Assembly: GCA_018817385.1 (NCBI GenBank)
Contig: JAHIUA010000090.1
Location: 1-64,000 of the forward strand
Length of the DNA: 64,000 bases
Reading direction: 5' to 3'
Source of the DNA: Pseudomonadota bacterium
GTDB lineage: Bacteria > Desulfobacterota > Desulfobulbia > Desulfobulbales > Desulfocapsaceae
Shown here: piece after piece, positions 45,415 through 54,255 of the stretch
Layout: every line of letters begins with the position of its first letter
Numbering within the stretch: the first letter of the stretch is position 1
Translations under genes and position numbers: made by a program
The notes under the pieces: model-generated
Told to the model about the DNA's origin: nothing
What the model saw: the letters and a program-made list of their open reading frames with translations, nothing else
Database searches by the model: none

Positions 45415-45840
45415 TTACTGGGGCCTGAGTACCTTGAAAACGGAATCAATTGCTCTGTAGATATCAATATCATCACCAAAGATATCTTCTATGGAAGGAT
45501 GGTTGATCAGATCTTCTATAACATACTGGGTAAGATAGAGACTGAGTATATTGGGGTCGGGAATAAGGGTGCGAATGGGAGCCACTTTCATCTGCAGGTC
45601 GAATTCTTCCATTTCCGGCAGTTTTTTGAGGAGACCAACAAAAACATCGCGTAAACTTTGCACAGAGTCGGTCTCAATAACCTCACGATCAATAAGTCTC
45701 TGCACCAGTTTTGCAGAAAATTCTTCAGCATTGTCGCGCGCTTTTCTCAGGATAAACCGCCTCTCTCTTTCCCGTTTTCTGTCGATGGTGCGGATGGTTT
45801 TGTCAGTAGCGTTGGTGGCGCTTATATGGATTTTTGCCAT
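45415..45840 (-). CDS. Conserved hypothetical protein, basic coil plus helical domain
   Basis: A 141-residue soluble protein. Residues ~15-45 are strongly basic and helical (RTIDRKRERERRFILRKAR); the rest is helical and acidic (PSIEDIFGDDIDIYRAIDSV). A good ribosome site (AGGAG) precedes the ATG. No family recognised. It lies upstream of the radical SAM gene on the same strand with a ~200-base gap. Confidence 0.6.
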   Translation of the reverse strand: MAKIHISATNATDKTIRTIDRKRERERRFILRKARDNAEEFSAKLVQRLIDREVIETDSVQSLRDVFVGLLKKLPEMEEFDLQMKVAPIRTLIPDPNILSLYLTQYVIEDLINHPSIEDIFGDDIDIYRAIDSVFKVLRPQ

Positions 45841-46073
45841 TTTTTTCTCCTGTAGACCTTCTCAGTCAGGATATATGGGAAAGCCGGAATCTCTATTTCT
45901 ACAATGCCGCAGGCACAGAGTCTTTTTCAGGCTATGAATAATCTGTCGAAATTTACTGTATATGGAGAAATCTTCCAAACAAAAAATTTACAAGAACTCT
46001 CCAAAATATCCTTTAAGATACTCCCCTCTCTGGAAAATACCGTTGAGGTGTCAACAGATCTACTTTTTACTTC

Positions 46074-48275
46074 TTACTGGTTACTGTTGTAAAGAGCAGC
46101 AAAATTATCCATCTTCCTCTGCAGTGACGGGGAGAGTTTAAGCTTGTATTTGTTCAGGTATTCAGCTGCCATGCGATGGGTGTTAAAAATGGGAATGTTG
46201 AGAGAGAGATTCATGATTGCCTTATCGAGAAAGCGAGAGCGAGAGTCGTCTTCGTAAAATTCGTCAAGTACGGCTGGTAGCTTTTGGTAAAAGGAGGCAG
46301 AATCTTCAGTGTAGAATAAGGTCTCGGGTGATTCACTGAGATCGGCTTGATCCACAGGGCCTTCATGACCAAATTTCCACCCGGTAGCGCCATCGTGGTA
46401 ACCTTCAGCCCACCAGCCGTCCATGATGGAAAAATTGGGTACACCATTCAGTGCTGCTTTCATACCACTGGTTCCGGATGCCTCCAGTGGACGTTTGGGA
46501 TTGTTGAGCCAGATATGCACCCCGGCGACCATCATTTTGGCAATCTGCATATCATAGTTGGGGATGAAAATAAGATTAGCCAGACCCTTACTCTTGGTAT
46601 GCAGCTCTTCCTGATAATCAAGAATAAGCTTGATTACTGATTTTCCGGGTTCATCCGCGGGATGGGCCTTTCCTGAAAAAATGAAATTAACTGGCCAATT
46701 ATTTTCTACCAGAATAGCGCAGAGAGTATCAATATTGTCAAAGACGAGATCTGCACGTTTGTATGTGGAGAAGCGCCTGGCAAAACCGATGGTAAAGATA
46801 GCAGGATCAAGCTGATTATCAGAATCAATGAGGTTGGAGTAGTAGTTGGGAGGGTCTATCCAGGTACTTGTCATTTGATTACGGTGTTGAAGAAGCATGG
46901 AGTTGATATAGTCATAGAGAGTGCTGGAATCCTTGGCCCATGCACGACTGAGATACGTGCGAAAACGGCTGTTGTTTTTCAGCAGAGCAGCTTTTTGAAA
47001 GACTCCAGGGTCCTCTCTCCAGTTATCGAGTTCGGAAAAGGCATCAAAAACTTCTGCTCTTGCATCGCTGATCCAGGTGAGATGATGGACGCCATTGGTG
47101 ATAGCTGTGATTTTCCCGGCGGCTTCGGGAAACTGCTTGTGGGTAACATCTCTGTGTAACCTGCTGACACTGTTAGCGGCCCTGTTGACCCGCATGGCAA
47201 ACGTTGTAAAATTGTAGGAATGAGGGCTATCCACGTCATGGGCAAGGAGCTCCAGGATATGGCGACAAGATTTATGACTCATTCCTGCATATACGGATTT
47301 GTCAAATCGGTCATGTCCAGCTTTGACCGGGGTGTGGATAGTATAGACCAGCCTGCGGGAAACCTTGTCTGCTGCGGTCATGATCTGCTCGTCACTGGCT
47401 TGGGAAAAGTCAGCATGTTTGAGAGTGGCCTGCAGCTCCTCGGCGATAAGCTGTAGGGCTACGACAACGCCATGCTGCTCATTGAGATGGAGTGTATTGG
47501 ATGTGATACCTAAAGCTTGAAGTACTGGAAGAATACCTGTGCCGAGCATTCGTCGTTGCGTGGCTTTTATGAAAGACGAATCTGAATTGTAGAGCTTGCC
47601 GGCGGCATCACGAATGGGGGCAGGATTATCCAGCAGGGAAAAATCGAGGAGGAGCTCTGGGACAAAGAAATCCAGGGAATGGTTGACTTCCATCTTCATC
47701 CATACCTGGGCCGAGGCTATGGTTTCCTGGTCGTATTCATTAAAGAAGGGAATCTGAATATGTAAGGGTTCCTCGGGGTTTTGAGGGTTGCGAAGGAGAT
47801 AGAGCCCAGGTACCTGCTCCGGGTGCCAGTCCACCGTTTGGCATATCTGGCCGATTTTGGAATCGACTATCTGGCAAAAATAGCCATAGCGATAGAGCAG
47901 GCTGACTGCGACAACAGGTATTCGGCAGTCGGCAAAACTTTTCAAGGAATCTCCGGCAAGCACCCCCAGGCCGCCACCATAGCAGGGAATTTTTTCAGGG
48001 CCATAGAACAGCTTTTTGGTGAACTGTTTGAGGGCGGAATCCATGCTGTCGGTTCTTTCGATGTCAATCAGCCTGTCTTTGATCGGGTGAAAGACGTCAG
48101 GGTCTGCACCGATTTCCATGGAGATATAGACCACGGAATTGCCGTCTTTGGCGGTCAGGTTCTGCCAGACTTGATCAAATACTGTTTGTGGGACTCCGAA
48201 AAAAGTACCGAAACTATTTTTGGCTATCAGGCTGTGGAGGTCTAGGTCGCTGTCGTATAAGGGATTCTGAGGCAT
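46074..48275 (-). CDS. Alpha-glucan phosphorylase, short form
   Basis: A 733-residue GT35 enzyme, second in the window. VYISMEIGADPDVFHPIKDR and YGGGLGVLAGDSLKSFADC begin the catalytic part only ~50 residues from the start; EASGTSGMKAALNG near residue 603 holds the PLP lysine; FSIMDGWWAEGYHDG follows. Compared with the 843-residue enzyme at 1367-3898 it lacks the N-terminal DUF3417-like module and the C-terminal ~110-residue extension. The pair may differ in preferred chain length or regulation. Flanked by unrelated genes. Confidence 0.92.
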   Translation of the reverse strand: MPQNPLYDSDLDLHSLIAKNSFGTFFGVPQTVFDQVWQNLTAKDGNSVVYISMEIGADPDVFHPIKDRLIDIERTDSMDSALKQFTKKLFYGPEKIPCYGGGLGVLAGDSLKSFADCRIPVVAVSLLYRYGYFCQIVDSKIGQICQTVDWHPEQVPGLYLLRNPQNPEEPLHIQIPFFNEYDQETIASAQVWMKMEVNHSLDFFVPELLLDFSLLDNPAPIRDAAGKLYNSDSSFIKATQRRMLGTGILPVLQALGITSNTLHLNEQHGVVVALQLIAEELQATLKHADFSQASDEQIMTAADKVSRRLVYTIHTPVKAGHDRFDKSVYAGMSHKSCRHILELLAHDVDSPHSYNFTTFAMRVNRAANSVSRLHRDVTHKQFPEAAGKITAITNGVHHLTWISDARAEVFDAFSELDNWREDPGVFQKAALLKNNSRFRTYLSRAWAKDSSTLYDYINSMLLQHRNQMTSTWIDPPNYYSNLIDSDNQLDPAIFTIGFARRFSTYKRADLVFDNIDTLCAILVENNWPVNFIFSGKAHPADEPGKSVIKLILDYQEELHTKSKGLANLIFIPNYDMQIAKMMVAGVHIWLNNPKRPLEASGTSGMKAALNGVPNFSIMDGWWAEGYHDGATGWKFGHEGPVDQADLSESPETLFYTEDSASFYQKLPAVLDEFYEDDSRSRFLDKAIMNLSLNIPIFNTHRMAAEYLNKYKLKLSPSLQRKMDNFAALYNSNQ

Positions 48276-48791
48276 GGTATTTTTACTGGATGAATAATTT
48301 GGGGAAATATGTTGTCGATCGCTTTTTTTTCTTTATTCTGCTGTTGCCATTGGTCTGCTTTTGTATAGTCTTGTATTTAGAGGCATGGGAAATATTTATC
48401 AAGCTTAAAGCTCTCTTGTGTCTCACACCAGGTCCCGAATAAACGCTGGAAGGCTCATTTTTTCAGGAGCTTCTTGGCGGTACATGTCCCTTACAATAGT
48501 CATTAACTCTCAAATGTGGTGTTTTTTTTTGTTTTTTACCAGAACAATATTAAAAGAGTTCCTTATAACATCCTAGAAAAAGGTAAAAGTTGTCCCAGGA
48601 GATAAAAACTGAGAGGATGTGCTTTTTCTCTTCATTACTTCTCGTCCTCTAATGAAAACGTCTGGTGTTTTTTGAAAAATAGCATTAGACTAATTTTTTG
48701 ATTTTTGTAAGCTGGAATTAAGGTAGATGTCATGTTGTTAGAAGAGAAGCAGGTTGGTCAAAAAATTAGCTTATCCATAAGGGGTGAGGGT
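48276..48791. other. Divergent intergenic region, phosphorylase / pal
   Basis: About 515 AT-rich bases containing the promoters for both genes. No RNA or repeat recognised. An in-frame ATG at 48732 would add 20 hydrophilic residues before the pal signal peptide and is rejected. Confidence 0.4.
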
Positions 48792-49304
48792 ATGAACAGT
48801 AGAAGCAGTATGTGCCTGGGAATTGTTGTAGCGTCTTTTTTTCTGTTTTTGGGTGGGTGCTCCGGTAAAAAGGCTTCAGAGCAGGACAGTGGTCTTGGGC
48901 AAGACCCTGCAGCAATGGGCAATGCAGAGTCATTAGAATCTCAGACCACAGGTATCATGGAAGGTCGCACTTCTGGTCCGATGTTACCGGTTTATTTTAG
49001 TTTTGATGATTCTTCAATCCGTGCTGATCAGCAACCACGGATTCAAGTAAATGCTGATTTTTTGAAGAAAGAAGAAGGGGTGAACATACGAGTAGAAGGA
49101 AACTGTGACCCTAGGGGAACCAGGGAATACAATCTGGCCCTTGGAGAGAGACGCGCACTGAGTGCCAAAAAATATCTCACCAATCTGGGAGTATCGCCGG
49201 ATCGTATTACTACGGTAAGTTTTGGCGAGGAGAAAATCCTGCTTCATGGACAGGATGAGATGGCATGGGCCCAAAACCGTCGTGACGATTTTGTTATTGA
49301 GTAA
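48792..49304 (+). CDS. Pal-like OmpA-family peptidoglycan-associated lipoprotein
   Basis: A 170-residue lipoprotein. The signal peptide ends in the lipobox FLGGC (Cys ~24). The C-terminal OmpA domain has the murein-binding pattern VEGNCDPRGTREYNLALGERRA and VSFGEEK, typical of Pal. It anchors the outer membrane to peptidoglycan. ATG 48792 is chosen since the signal peptide begins there. No tol genes are adjacent. Confidence 0.85.
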   Translation: MNSRSSMCLGIVVASFFLFLGGCSGKKASEQDSGLGQDPAAMGNAESLESQTTGIMEGRTSGPMLPVYFSFDDSSIRADQQPRIQVNADFLKKEEGVNIRVEGNCDPRGTREYNLALGERRALSAKKYLTNLGVSPDRITTVSFGEEKILLHGQDEMAWAQNRRDDFVIE

Positions 49305-49551
49305 CATCTGGAAAAGAAAATCTTCTCTGTTTGGTTTCAATAAGATGTAATTATTCGGATTCAGAGGTGAAGGTTGATAACTAGGAAATTGCAGATGATT
49401 TCATAGTGACCTGTCAGAATAAAAAACAATGAATTATCTCATCCGGAATTTGTTGTTTATTCAATAGTATTCAGCTTGTTAGTTGAATGTCTGAGTAACT
49501 GTGATACTACTCTATACGTTATACTAACACCGGTGATGAACGGTAAGCCGG

Positions 49552-49614
49552 GATAAGTACCTTGACGAAATTCTTTTCAAAAAACCCGAAAAGAATTTCG
49601 TCAAGGTACTTATC
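49552..49614. repeat. Perfect 27-bp inverted repeat with 9-base loop
   Basis: The arm at 49552-49578 (GATAAGTACCTTGACGAA...) is exactly inverse-complementary to 49588-49614, separated by AAAAAACCC. It lies 67 bases before the skp-like gene and 247 bases after pal. No T tract follows on the plus strand. It is far longer than ordinary terminators seen here; possible roles are terminator, RNase III site or miniature mobile remnant. Confidence 0.85.
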
Positions 49615-49680
49615 ATCCTCTTCTGTTGATGTAGAGTGCATTGCTAATCCATATAACATAGGAAAATAGGAGAAAAAACG

Positions 49681-50208
49681 ATGTTGAAACGTATCTTGCT
49701 GACAGTCACCCTGGTGATTCTTGCTACTTTTGCTGTTGATAGCACAAGTGCTCGTGCCGATGGGACGAAGATTGGAGTAATGAATATTCAGAAAATATTG
49801 CTCGAATCTTCTGCAGGTCGCAAGGCAAAGGAGATTTTTGAGAAAAGAATGAATGAGCTGCAGTCCAAATTCAAGGGTGAGCAGGATGAGCTGGTTGCTC
49901 TGCAGCAGGAAATTGAAAAGAAAAGCTCCGCCTGGAGTGCTGACAAAAAAGGGGAAAAGGTTCGTGAACTGCAGAAGAAGCAGCGTGAACTGCAGGTGAA
50001 AAGCGAAGATGCGCAGATTGAGCTTAAGCAGCTGCAGGACAAAGAGTTGGAGCCCATTCTCAAAATGCTGCAGACCGTCGTCAATACCTATGGCCAGAAA
50101 AACGGTTATATCGTGATTCTGGATTCCAAAGTTGGTGTTCTTTTTGCCGCCAATGGCGTTGATGTCAGTGAAGATGTCAAAAAGGAACTGGATAAACGTA
50201 TGAAATAA
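49681..50208 (+). CDS. OmpH/Skp-family periplasmic chaperone
   Basis: A 175-residue exported chaperone for unfolded outer-membrane proteins. The signal peptide spans residues ~1-26 (ending ARA). The mature start GTKIGVMNIQKILLESSAGRKA and the long charged coiled coil (residues ~50-130) are the Skp tentacle helices; YGQKNGYIVILDSKVGVLFA closes the trimerisation core. Strong ribosome site (AGGAG) before ATG. It stands alone, not next to bamA/lpxD. Confidence 0.88.
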   Translation: MLKRILLTVTLVILATFAVDSTSARADGTKIGVMNIQKILLESSAGRKAKEIFEKRMNELQSKFKGEQDELVALQQEIEKKSSAWSADKKGEKVRELQKKQRELQVKSEDAQIELKQLQDKELEPILKMLQTVVNTYGQKNGYIVILDSKVGVLFAANGVDVSEDVKKELDKRMK

Positions 50209-50243
50209 GAGTTGTCTGTTCGCACTGATTTTTTCTTTTTGCT

Positions 50244-50285
50244 AACGATGCAGGGGAGTGTATTCCTCTGCATCGTTTTTCTTTT
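50244..50285 (+). terminator. Rho-independent terminator after the Skp-like gene
   Basis: AACGATGCAGGGGA pairs with TCCTCTGCATCGTT (one G-T pair) and is followed by TTTCTTTTT, about 35 bases past the stop. Confidence 0.9.
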
Positions 50286-50308
50286 TCCGTAACCCGGCAC
50301 AAAAATCC

Positions 50309-50797
50309 ATGCAGCCCCTTGAATTTATAAAATTGACCCCGCGCAGCAATTGCGGAAAATGTGGCTATGCTGCCTGTTTGGCCTTTGCTGCAGCCGTTAC
50401 CAAGGGAGGAGAAGAGCCGGCAAAATGTCCGTATCTTGATCAGTCTCTTCTGGGGGAGGAGTTTGGCAAAAAAGAACGGGGCAAAGATGGATTGGAGGGG
50501 CTGGCAACACTCCTTGATGAGAAGGATCTGGCGTTGGTGGCTCATCTGAAGGAAAAAATCGGTGGGCTTGATTTTTCCTCGGTTGCAGGATCAATAGGCT
50601 GCAGGTGGTCCGGTCCTGAAAAAGATTGTCTCTGTTTCAGGTATCTTGGCCAGGAAGTGGAACTCTCCCATACGGGTATTCTCGTTGACGGGAGAGAAGC
50701 GGAAGATCCCAGGGATCAGATTCTCCTCTACAACTATGTCCATTTCGGTGCTGGTGGCCAGGAGCCGAAGCAGCACTGGATCGGGATGGAGTCTTTA
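50309..50797 (+). pseudogene. DUF3786 iron-sulfur protein gene, truncated by the IS element
   Basis: The frame starts with a four-cysteine [4Fe-4S] motif (NCGKCGYAACLAFA and a later KCPYLD), then the DUF3786 region (CRWSGPEKDCLCFRYLGQEVEL, DPRDQILLYNYVHFGAGGQ, HWIGMES). The family normally continues well beyond this point. At ~50798 the reading runs into the left end of an insertion sequence and stops shortly after (50857). The missing 3' part was not recognised on the far side of the element, so the rest may be deleted or rearranged. DUF3786 proteins are common in anaerobes and their function is unknown. Confidence 0.75.
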
Positions 50798-52886
50798 CCT
50801 AACCCAACTTTTTGCCAATCATTCCCAAACTCCTCTGGAATGCTATGTGTTACCTGAGACGCAAAACAAAAAACTCGTAACATTAGCGACATGACATTCC
50901 TTGGCCTTTTGTAGTGCCATAAAATACACTTAGTTCTTGACTTAGGGCGTTTTTTATGTCATTCTCCTTTCCATGTATATTCGAAGAACATCTATCAAGA
51001 GCAGGAAGGACGGATCACAATATTACACCTACCGGTTAGTCGAATCCCGACGTACAGAAAAGGGTGTCCGTCAATACACGTTGGTTAATCTTGGTGCCGA
51101 TTTTTCTTTGCCAAGAGAACAATGGCCAGATCTGACAAAACGGATTGAGGGAATCCTCAGCGGACAGCAGAGCCTGTTTGATATTGATTGCAATATTGAG
51201 AAGTTGGCTCAGAATTATGCGTCGAGGATTGTTGCTTCACATCAGGATGATAGTGATCCTGATGTGATCGACTACCGGGAAGTTGATCTTGATAGCCTTG
51301 AGATCAGCAGGTCGCGCAGTGTTGGCGGCGAGCATGCAATGCTTGAAGCATTACGGTTTTTGGGACTTGATACGATACTGGGAGGGCTTGGTTTTAATGG
51401 ACCGCAGACAGCTGCTGCCATTGGGACGATAATTGGCCGAGCCTGTGAACCTGGAAGTGAATTGGCAACCCATGAATGGCTTCAGGAACGATCAGGTCTT
51501 GGAGAATTGATTGGGTATGACTTTAATGATCTCAGCTTGTATGGCATGTACAAGGTATCCGATCAGTTACTCAAAAAGAAATCGGCTATAGAAAAGCACT
51601 TGTACGAACAAGAGCGGACTCTCTTTGGACTCCAGGAAACAATCACCCTGTACGATCTAACCAATACGTATTTTGAGGGTCAATGCAAGAGTAATGCCCT
51701 TGCAGCTCGTGGCCATTCTAAGGAGAAACGTACAGACTGTCCCCTGGTCACTCTTGGGCTGGTTCTAGACTCCAGTGGCTTCCCTCGGCGCAGTCACGTG
51801 TACGAGGGCAATGTAAGTGAACCAAAGACATTGTCGAAGATGCTTCATGGCCTTGAAAAAGGTGGAACACATACAAGCATGAAAGCTATGGTGGTCATGG
51901 ATGCAGGTATTGCAACCGAGGACAATATCACCTGGCTTACAGAGCATCAGTACCCATATCTTGTGGTGAGTAGAAAGAAGCATCGGGAATTTGATGAAGA
52001 CTCATCTGTTGTTGTCAAAAAGGATGACGAATGCACAGTCAGGGTGCAGAAGGTAATTGATGAAGCAACAAAGGAGACGCTCTTATATTGCCATTCTACA
52101 ATGCGGGAAAAGAAAGACCAAGCAATCGAGGATCGTTTTGTCGGCCATTTTGAAGAAACCCTGCAAAAGCTGAACAATGGTCTGCACCAAAAGAGATGTC
52201 TCAAGAAATATGACAAAGTTATGGAAAAAATCGGCCGCTTGAGACAGAAATATTCCAGGGTCTCCCGGCAGTTTACAATTTCCGTAGAAAAAGATGGTAC
52301 CAGCGCCAATGCTACAAAAATCACTTGGCAGCAGAAGGCTGCACCAAACACAACAGACACCTTCCCTGGAGTCTACTGCCTACGAACAAGTCAGACCGAC
52401 TGGGATGAAGTCACCCTATGGAAAACATATACGATGCTGACAGATCTTGAAGCTGTCTTTCGTTCTTTAAAATCTGAACTTGGGTTACGACCGATTCATC
52501 ATCAGATAGCCGACAGAGTTTCAGGGCACCTGTTTATTACTCTTTTAGCATATCATCTCGTCCATTCAGTACGATACAGATTGAAGCAAGTCAATATTCA
52601 CAGCAGTTGGTCTAGTTTAAGGAAACTCTTGTCAACACAGAATCGTGTAACAGTATCCATGCAGTGCAAGAAAGGTGGCACAGTCCATGTCAGGAAAAGC
52701 ACACGACCTGAACCAAAGCAGCAAGAGATATATTCAGCTCTGGGAATAAAGAGTCATCCTGGCCATACGATAAAAACGACGATATGAAACAAATTGATAG
52801 ATGTAGTGCCATAACGACATGGGGTAAAGGTGTAACGTGCAGTTATTGTTGGTGATTTTGTTTTCTAGTCACAAAGTTGGGCTAGG
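50798..52886 (+). mobile_element. IS1634-family insertion sequence
   Basis: About 2.09 kb with imperfect terminal inverted repeats: CCTAACCCAACTTTTTG on the left and, inverted, CCTAGCCCAACTTTGTG on the right (15 of 17 match). One transposase gene fills it. GGAGTC occurs at both flanks (50788-50793 and 52885-52890) and could be a 6-bp target duplication, but that would shift the ends a few bases and leave TTTA unexplained on the left. A 12-base direct repeat GTAGTGCCATAA lies inside each end (50911, 52803). Confidence 0.85.
50973..52787 (+). CDS. IS1634-family transposase
   Basis: A 604-residue DDE transposase of the IS4 superfamily. The N-terminal start MYIRRTSIKSRKDGSQYYTY is characteristic of IS1634 proteins. 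DDE-region landmarks are LYDLTNTYFEGQC, VVMDAGIATEDNI, and the YREK-type glutamate region LTDLEAVFRSLKSELGL. It is full length with no internal stop or frameshift, so the element may still be active. Confidence 0.93.
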   Translation: MYIRRTSIKSRKDGSQYYTYRLVESRRTEKGVRQYTLVNLGADFSLPREQWPDLTKRIEGILSGQQSLFDIDCNIEKLAQNYASRIVASHQDDSDPDVIDYREVDLDSLEISRSRSVGGEHAMLEALRFLGLDTILGGLGFNGPQTAAAIGTIIGRACEPGSELATHEWLQERSGLGELIGYDFNDLSLYGMYKVSDQLLKKKSAIEKHLYEQERTLFGLQETITLYDLTNTYFEGQCKSNALAARGHSKEKRTDCPLVTLGLVLDSSGFPRRSHVYEGNVSEPKTLSKMLHGLEKGGTHTSMKAMVVMDAGIATEDNITWLTEHQYPYLVVSRKKHREFDEDSSVVVKKDDECTVRVQKVIDEATKETLLYCHSTMREKKDQAIEDRFVGHFEETLQKLNNGLHQKRCLKKYDKVMEKIGRLRQKYSRVSRQFTISVEKDGTSANATKITWQQKAAPNTTDTFPGVYCLRTSQTDWDEVTLWKTYTMLTDLEAVFRSLKSELGLRPIHHQIADRVSGHLFITLLAYHLVHSVRYRLKQVNIHSSWSSLRKLLSTQNRVTVSMQCKKGGTVHVRKSTRPEPKQQEIYSALGIKSHPGHTIKTTI

Positions 52887-53024
52887 AGTCGGACAGAGAA
52901 ACGGACCACAGCAATAAACTCTCACCATTGACTCCTTCACTCCTGCAGAACAAGCACACCTCTTTTTTCCCGCTTTGCTTCAGTTACACTGGGTGCCAGC
53001 TGTCTTACAGGCGCTATGCTCCCC

Positions 53025-53051
53025 CTGAAAAAAGGAGATCACTTTTTTCAG
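53025..53051. repeat. Perfect 10-bp hairpin near the DUF1566 gene end
   Basis: CTGAAAAAAG - GAGATCA - CTTTTTTCAG. On the minus strand it lies ~70 bases after the DUF1566 stop. It may act with the next hairpin as a terminator in either direction. Confidence 0.6.
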
Positions 53052-53064
53052 CAAACAAGACAAG

Positions 53065-53099
53065 CCTGCCTGGGAGGAAGCATGCCCCTCCCAGGCAGG
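53065..53099 (-). terminator. Perfect 13-bp hairpin after the DUF1566 gene
   Basis: CCTGCCTGGGAGG and CCTCCCAGGCAGG are exact inverse arms around a 9-base loop, ~20 bases past the minus-strand stop codon. GC-rich and well placed as a terminator, although no long T run follows. Confidence 0.7.
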
Positions 53100-53119
53100 A
53101 AGAAAAGAAGAAAATACTT

Positions 53120-54058
53120 CTATGCCTTTCTACAGAGTCGAGCAAAAGCCCCTGGAATGGTGCCAGAAGACCAGAAGGCCCGCCCCTGCTTGTAATCCAC
53201 GAACCAGTAACCACCCGGCTTGCGTTGAGCAGCAACAAAAATAAACGGTTGTTCTTTGGAAAAACAGAGTTGAAGATGGATTCCCTTACTGTTCATTCCA
53301 GGCTCCATAAGGGACATGGCCTCTTCCATGGTCGGCATCCTCCAGTCATAATAACCGGCAAATCCTTCTCTGTTCATCTTTTCAATGTTACGCTGCATGG
53401 TGCGAACTGAATTAATATCCAGACCTCCTCGTTGCCACATAAGTCCGGTTTTTTGATCGACCACCGTCAGCCCATCACCTGTGTCCACCAATTGGTTCTC
53501 AAAAAAGCCCTCTGGATTATACTCACTATCAAAAAAATTCCATTTCCTGATGACTGCACCAATCTGGTCATCATTGATAACGGCGTGCTCTGTCGGCAAC
53601 CCTACCACTTTTCCATAAAATTTTGATTCCGCCAGGCCGACGAGGGGGGCACCCATATCCTCTACCTTTTTTTCGACAAACAAAGGGACAAGAGCAGAAC
53701 ATTCCTCAGATTCCAGAACATTGCCAATCAACCATTTCTTGATACCAGCATCAATGGCATAGCTTTTTTCAAAAAGGGATGAACTCCCCTGCTTTTTGAC
53801 GCAACCCTCTAACATGTTCTCCGGCGCCTTTATTTCCGCGAGAATTTTGGCATGCTTAACCCCACGTTCCATAAGACAGAGTTTTGGCTCTTTTCCCCAG
53901 TTGTCTATAAAAAAATAATAGATCCGTTCATCATTATTCCGTACCCTCTCCCTTCCGCCCCAGGACTCAAATGTTCCAAAGGTCATATCCGGTGTCATTT
54001 CCCAATCAATTTCCGGGGTGACATCACCACCGATTTTCAATTTTTGAAACATACCCAT
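53120..54058 (-). CDS. DUF1566 (Lcl C-terminal domain) protein
   Basis: A 312-residue protein without an evident signal peptide. The C-terminal ~115 residues match the DUF1566/Lcl fold: TVVDQKTGLMWQRGG, GYYDWRMPTMEEAMSL and GAFARLCRK. The N-terminal ~190 residues are not recognised. Many DUF1566 proteins in this phylum are numerous paralogs of unknown role. Divergent from glgX. Confidence 0.75.
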   Translation of the reverse strand: MGMFQKLKIGGDVTPEIDWEMTPDMTFGTFESWGGRERVRNNDERIYYFFIDNWGKEPKLCLMERGVKHAKILAEIKAPENMLEGCVKKQGSSSLFEKSYAIDAGIKKWLIGNVLESEECSALVPLFVEKKVEDMGAPLVGLAESKFYGKVVGLPTEHAVINDDQIGAVIRKWNFFDSEYNPEGFFENQLVDTGDGLTVVDQKTGLMWQRGGLDINSVRTMQRNIEKMNREGFAGYYDWRMPTMEEAMSLMEPGMNSKGIHLQLCFSKEQPFIFVAAQRKPGGYWFVDYKQGRAFWSSGTIPGAFARLCRKA

Positions 54059-54111
54059 TACTCACTCCTTTTCTTTGGTGGCAATACTACAAGGCCTGGT
54101 TGTTAAGTTCC

Positions 54112-54154
54112 TTATCGGTACCTAAGCTGTTCCTTGATACCAAGGTACTGATAA
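54112..54154. promoter_or_regulatory. Inverted repeat in the divergent DUF1566/glgX promoter region
   Basis: TTATCGGTACCT (54112-54123) and AGGTACTGATAA (54143-54154) are inverse arms with one mismatch and a 19-base spacer. Lying between divergent genes it could be an operator or a hairpin. Confidence 0.4.
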
Positions 54155-54255
54155 AGTATTTCTGCTTTTTTCTCTGCTGGTGTATCTTATTAAAAACAGT
54201 TCAGATATCTTTTCCATACTCACTCAATTATTTAATTATAATTACTATTATCATA

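Noticed and set aside
52928-53410. 160-codon frame right of the IS as the missing DUF3786 C-terminus
   Set aside because: It happens to be in frame with the truncated gene if the GGAGTC copies are joined, but its sequence does not look like DUF3786 and it is antisense to the DUF1566 gene.
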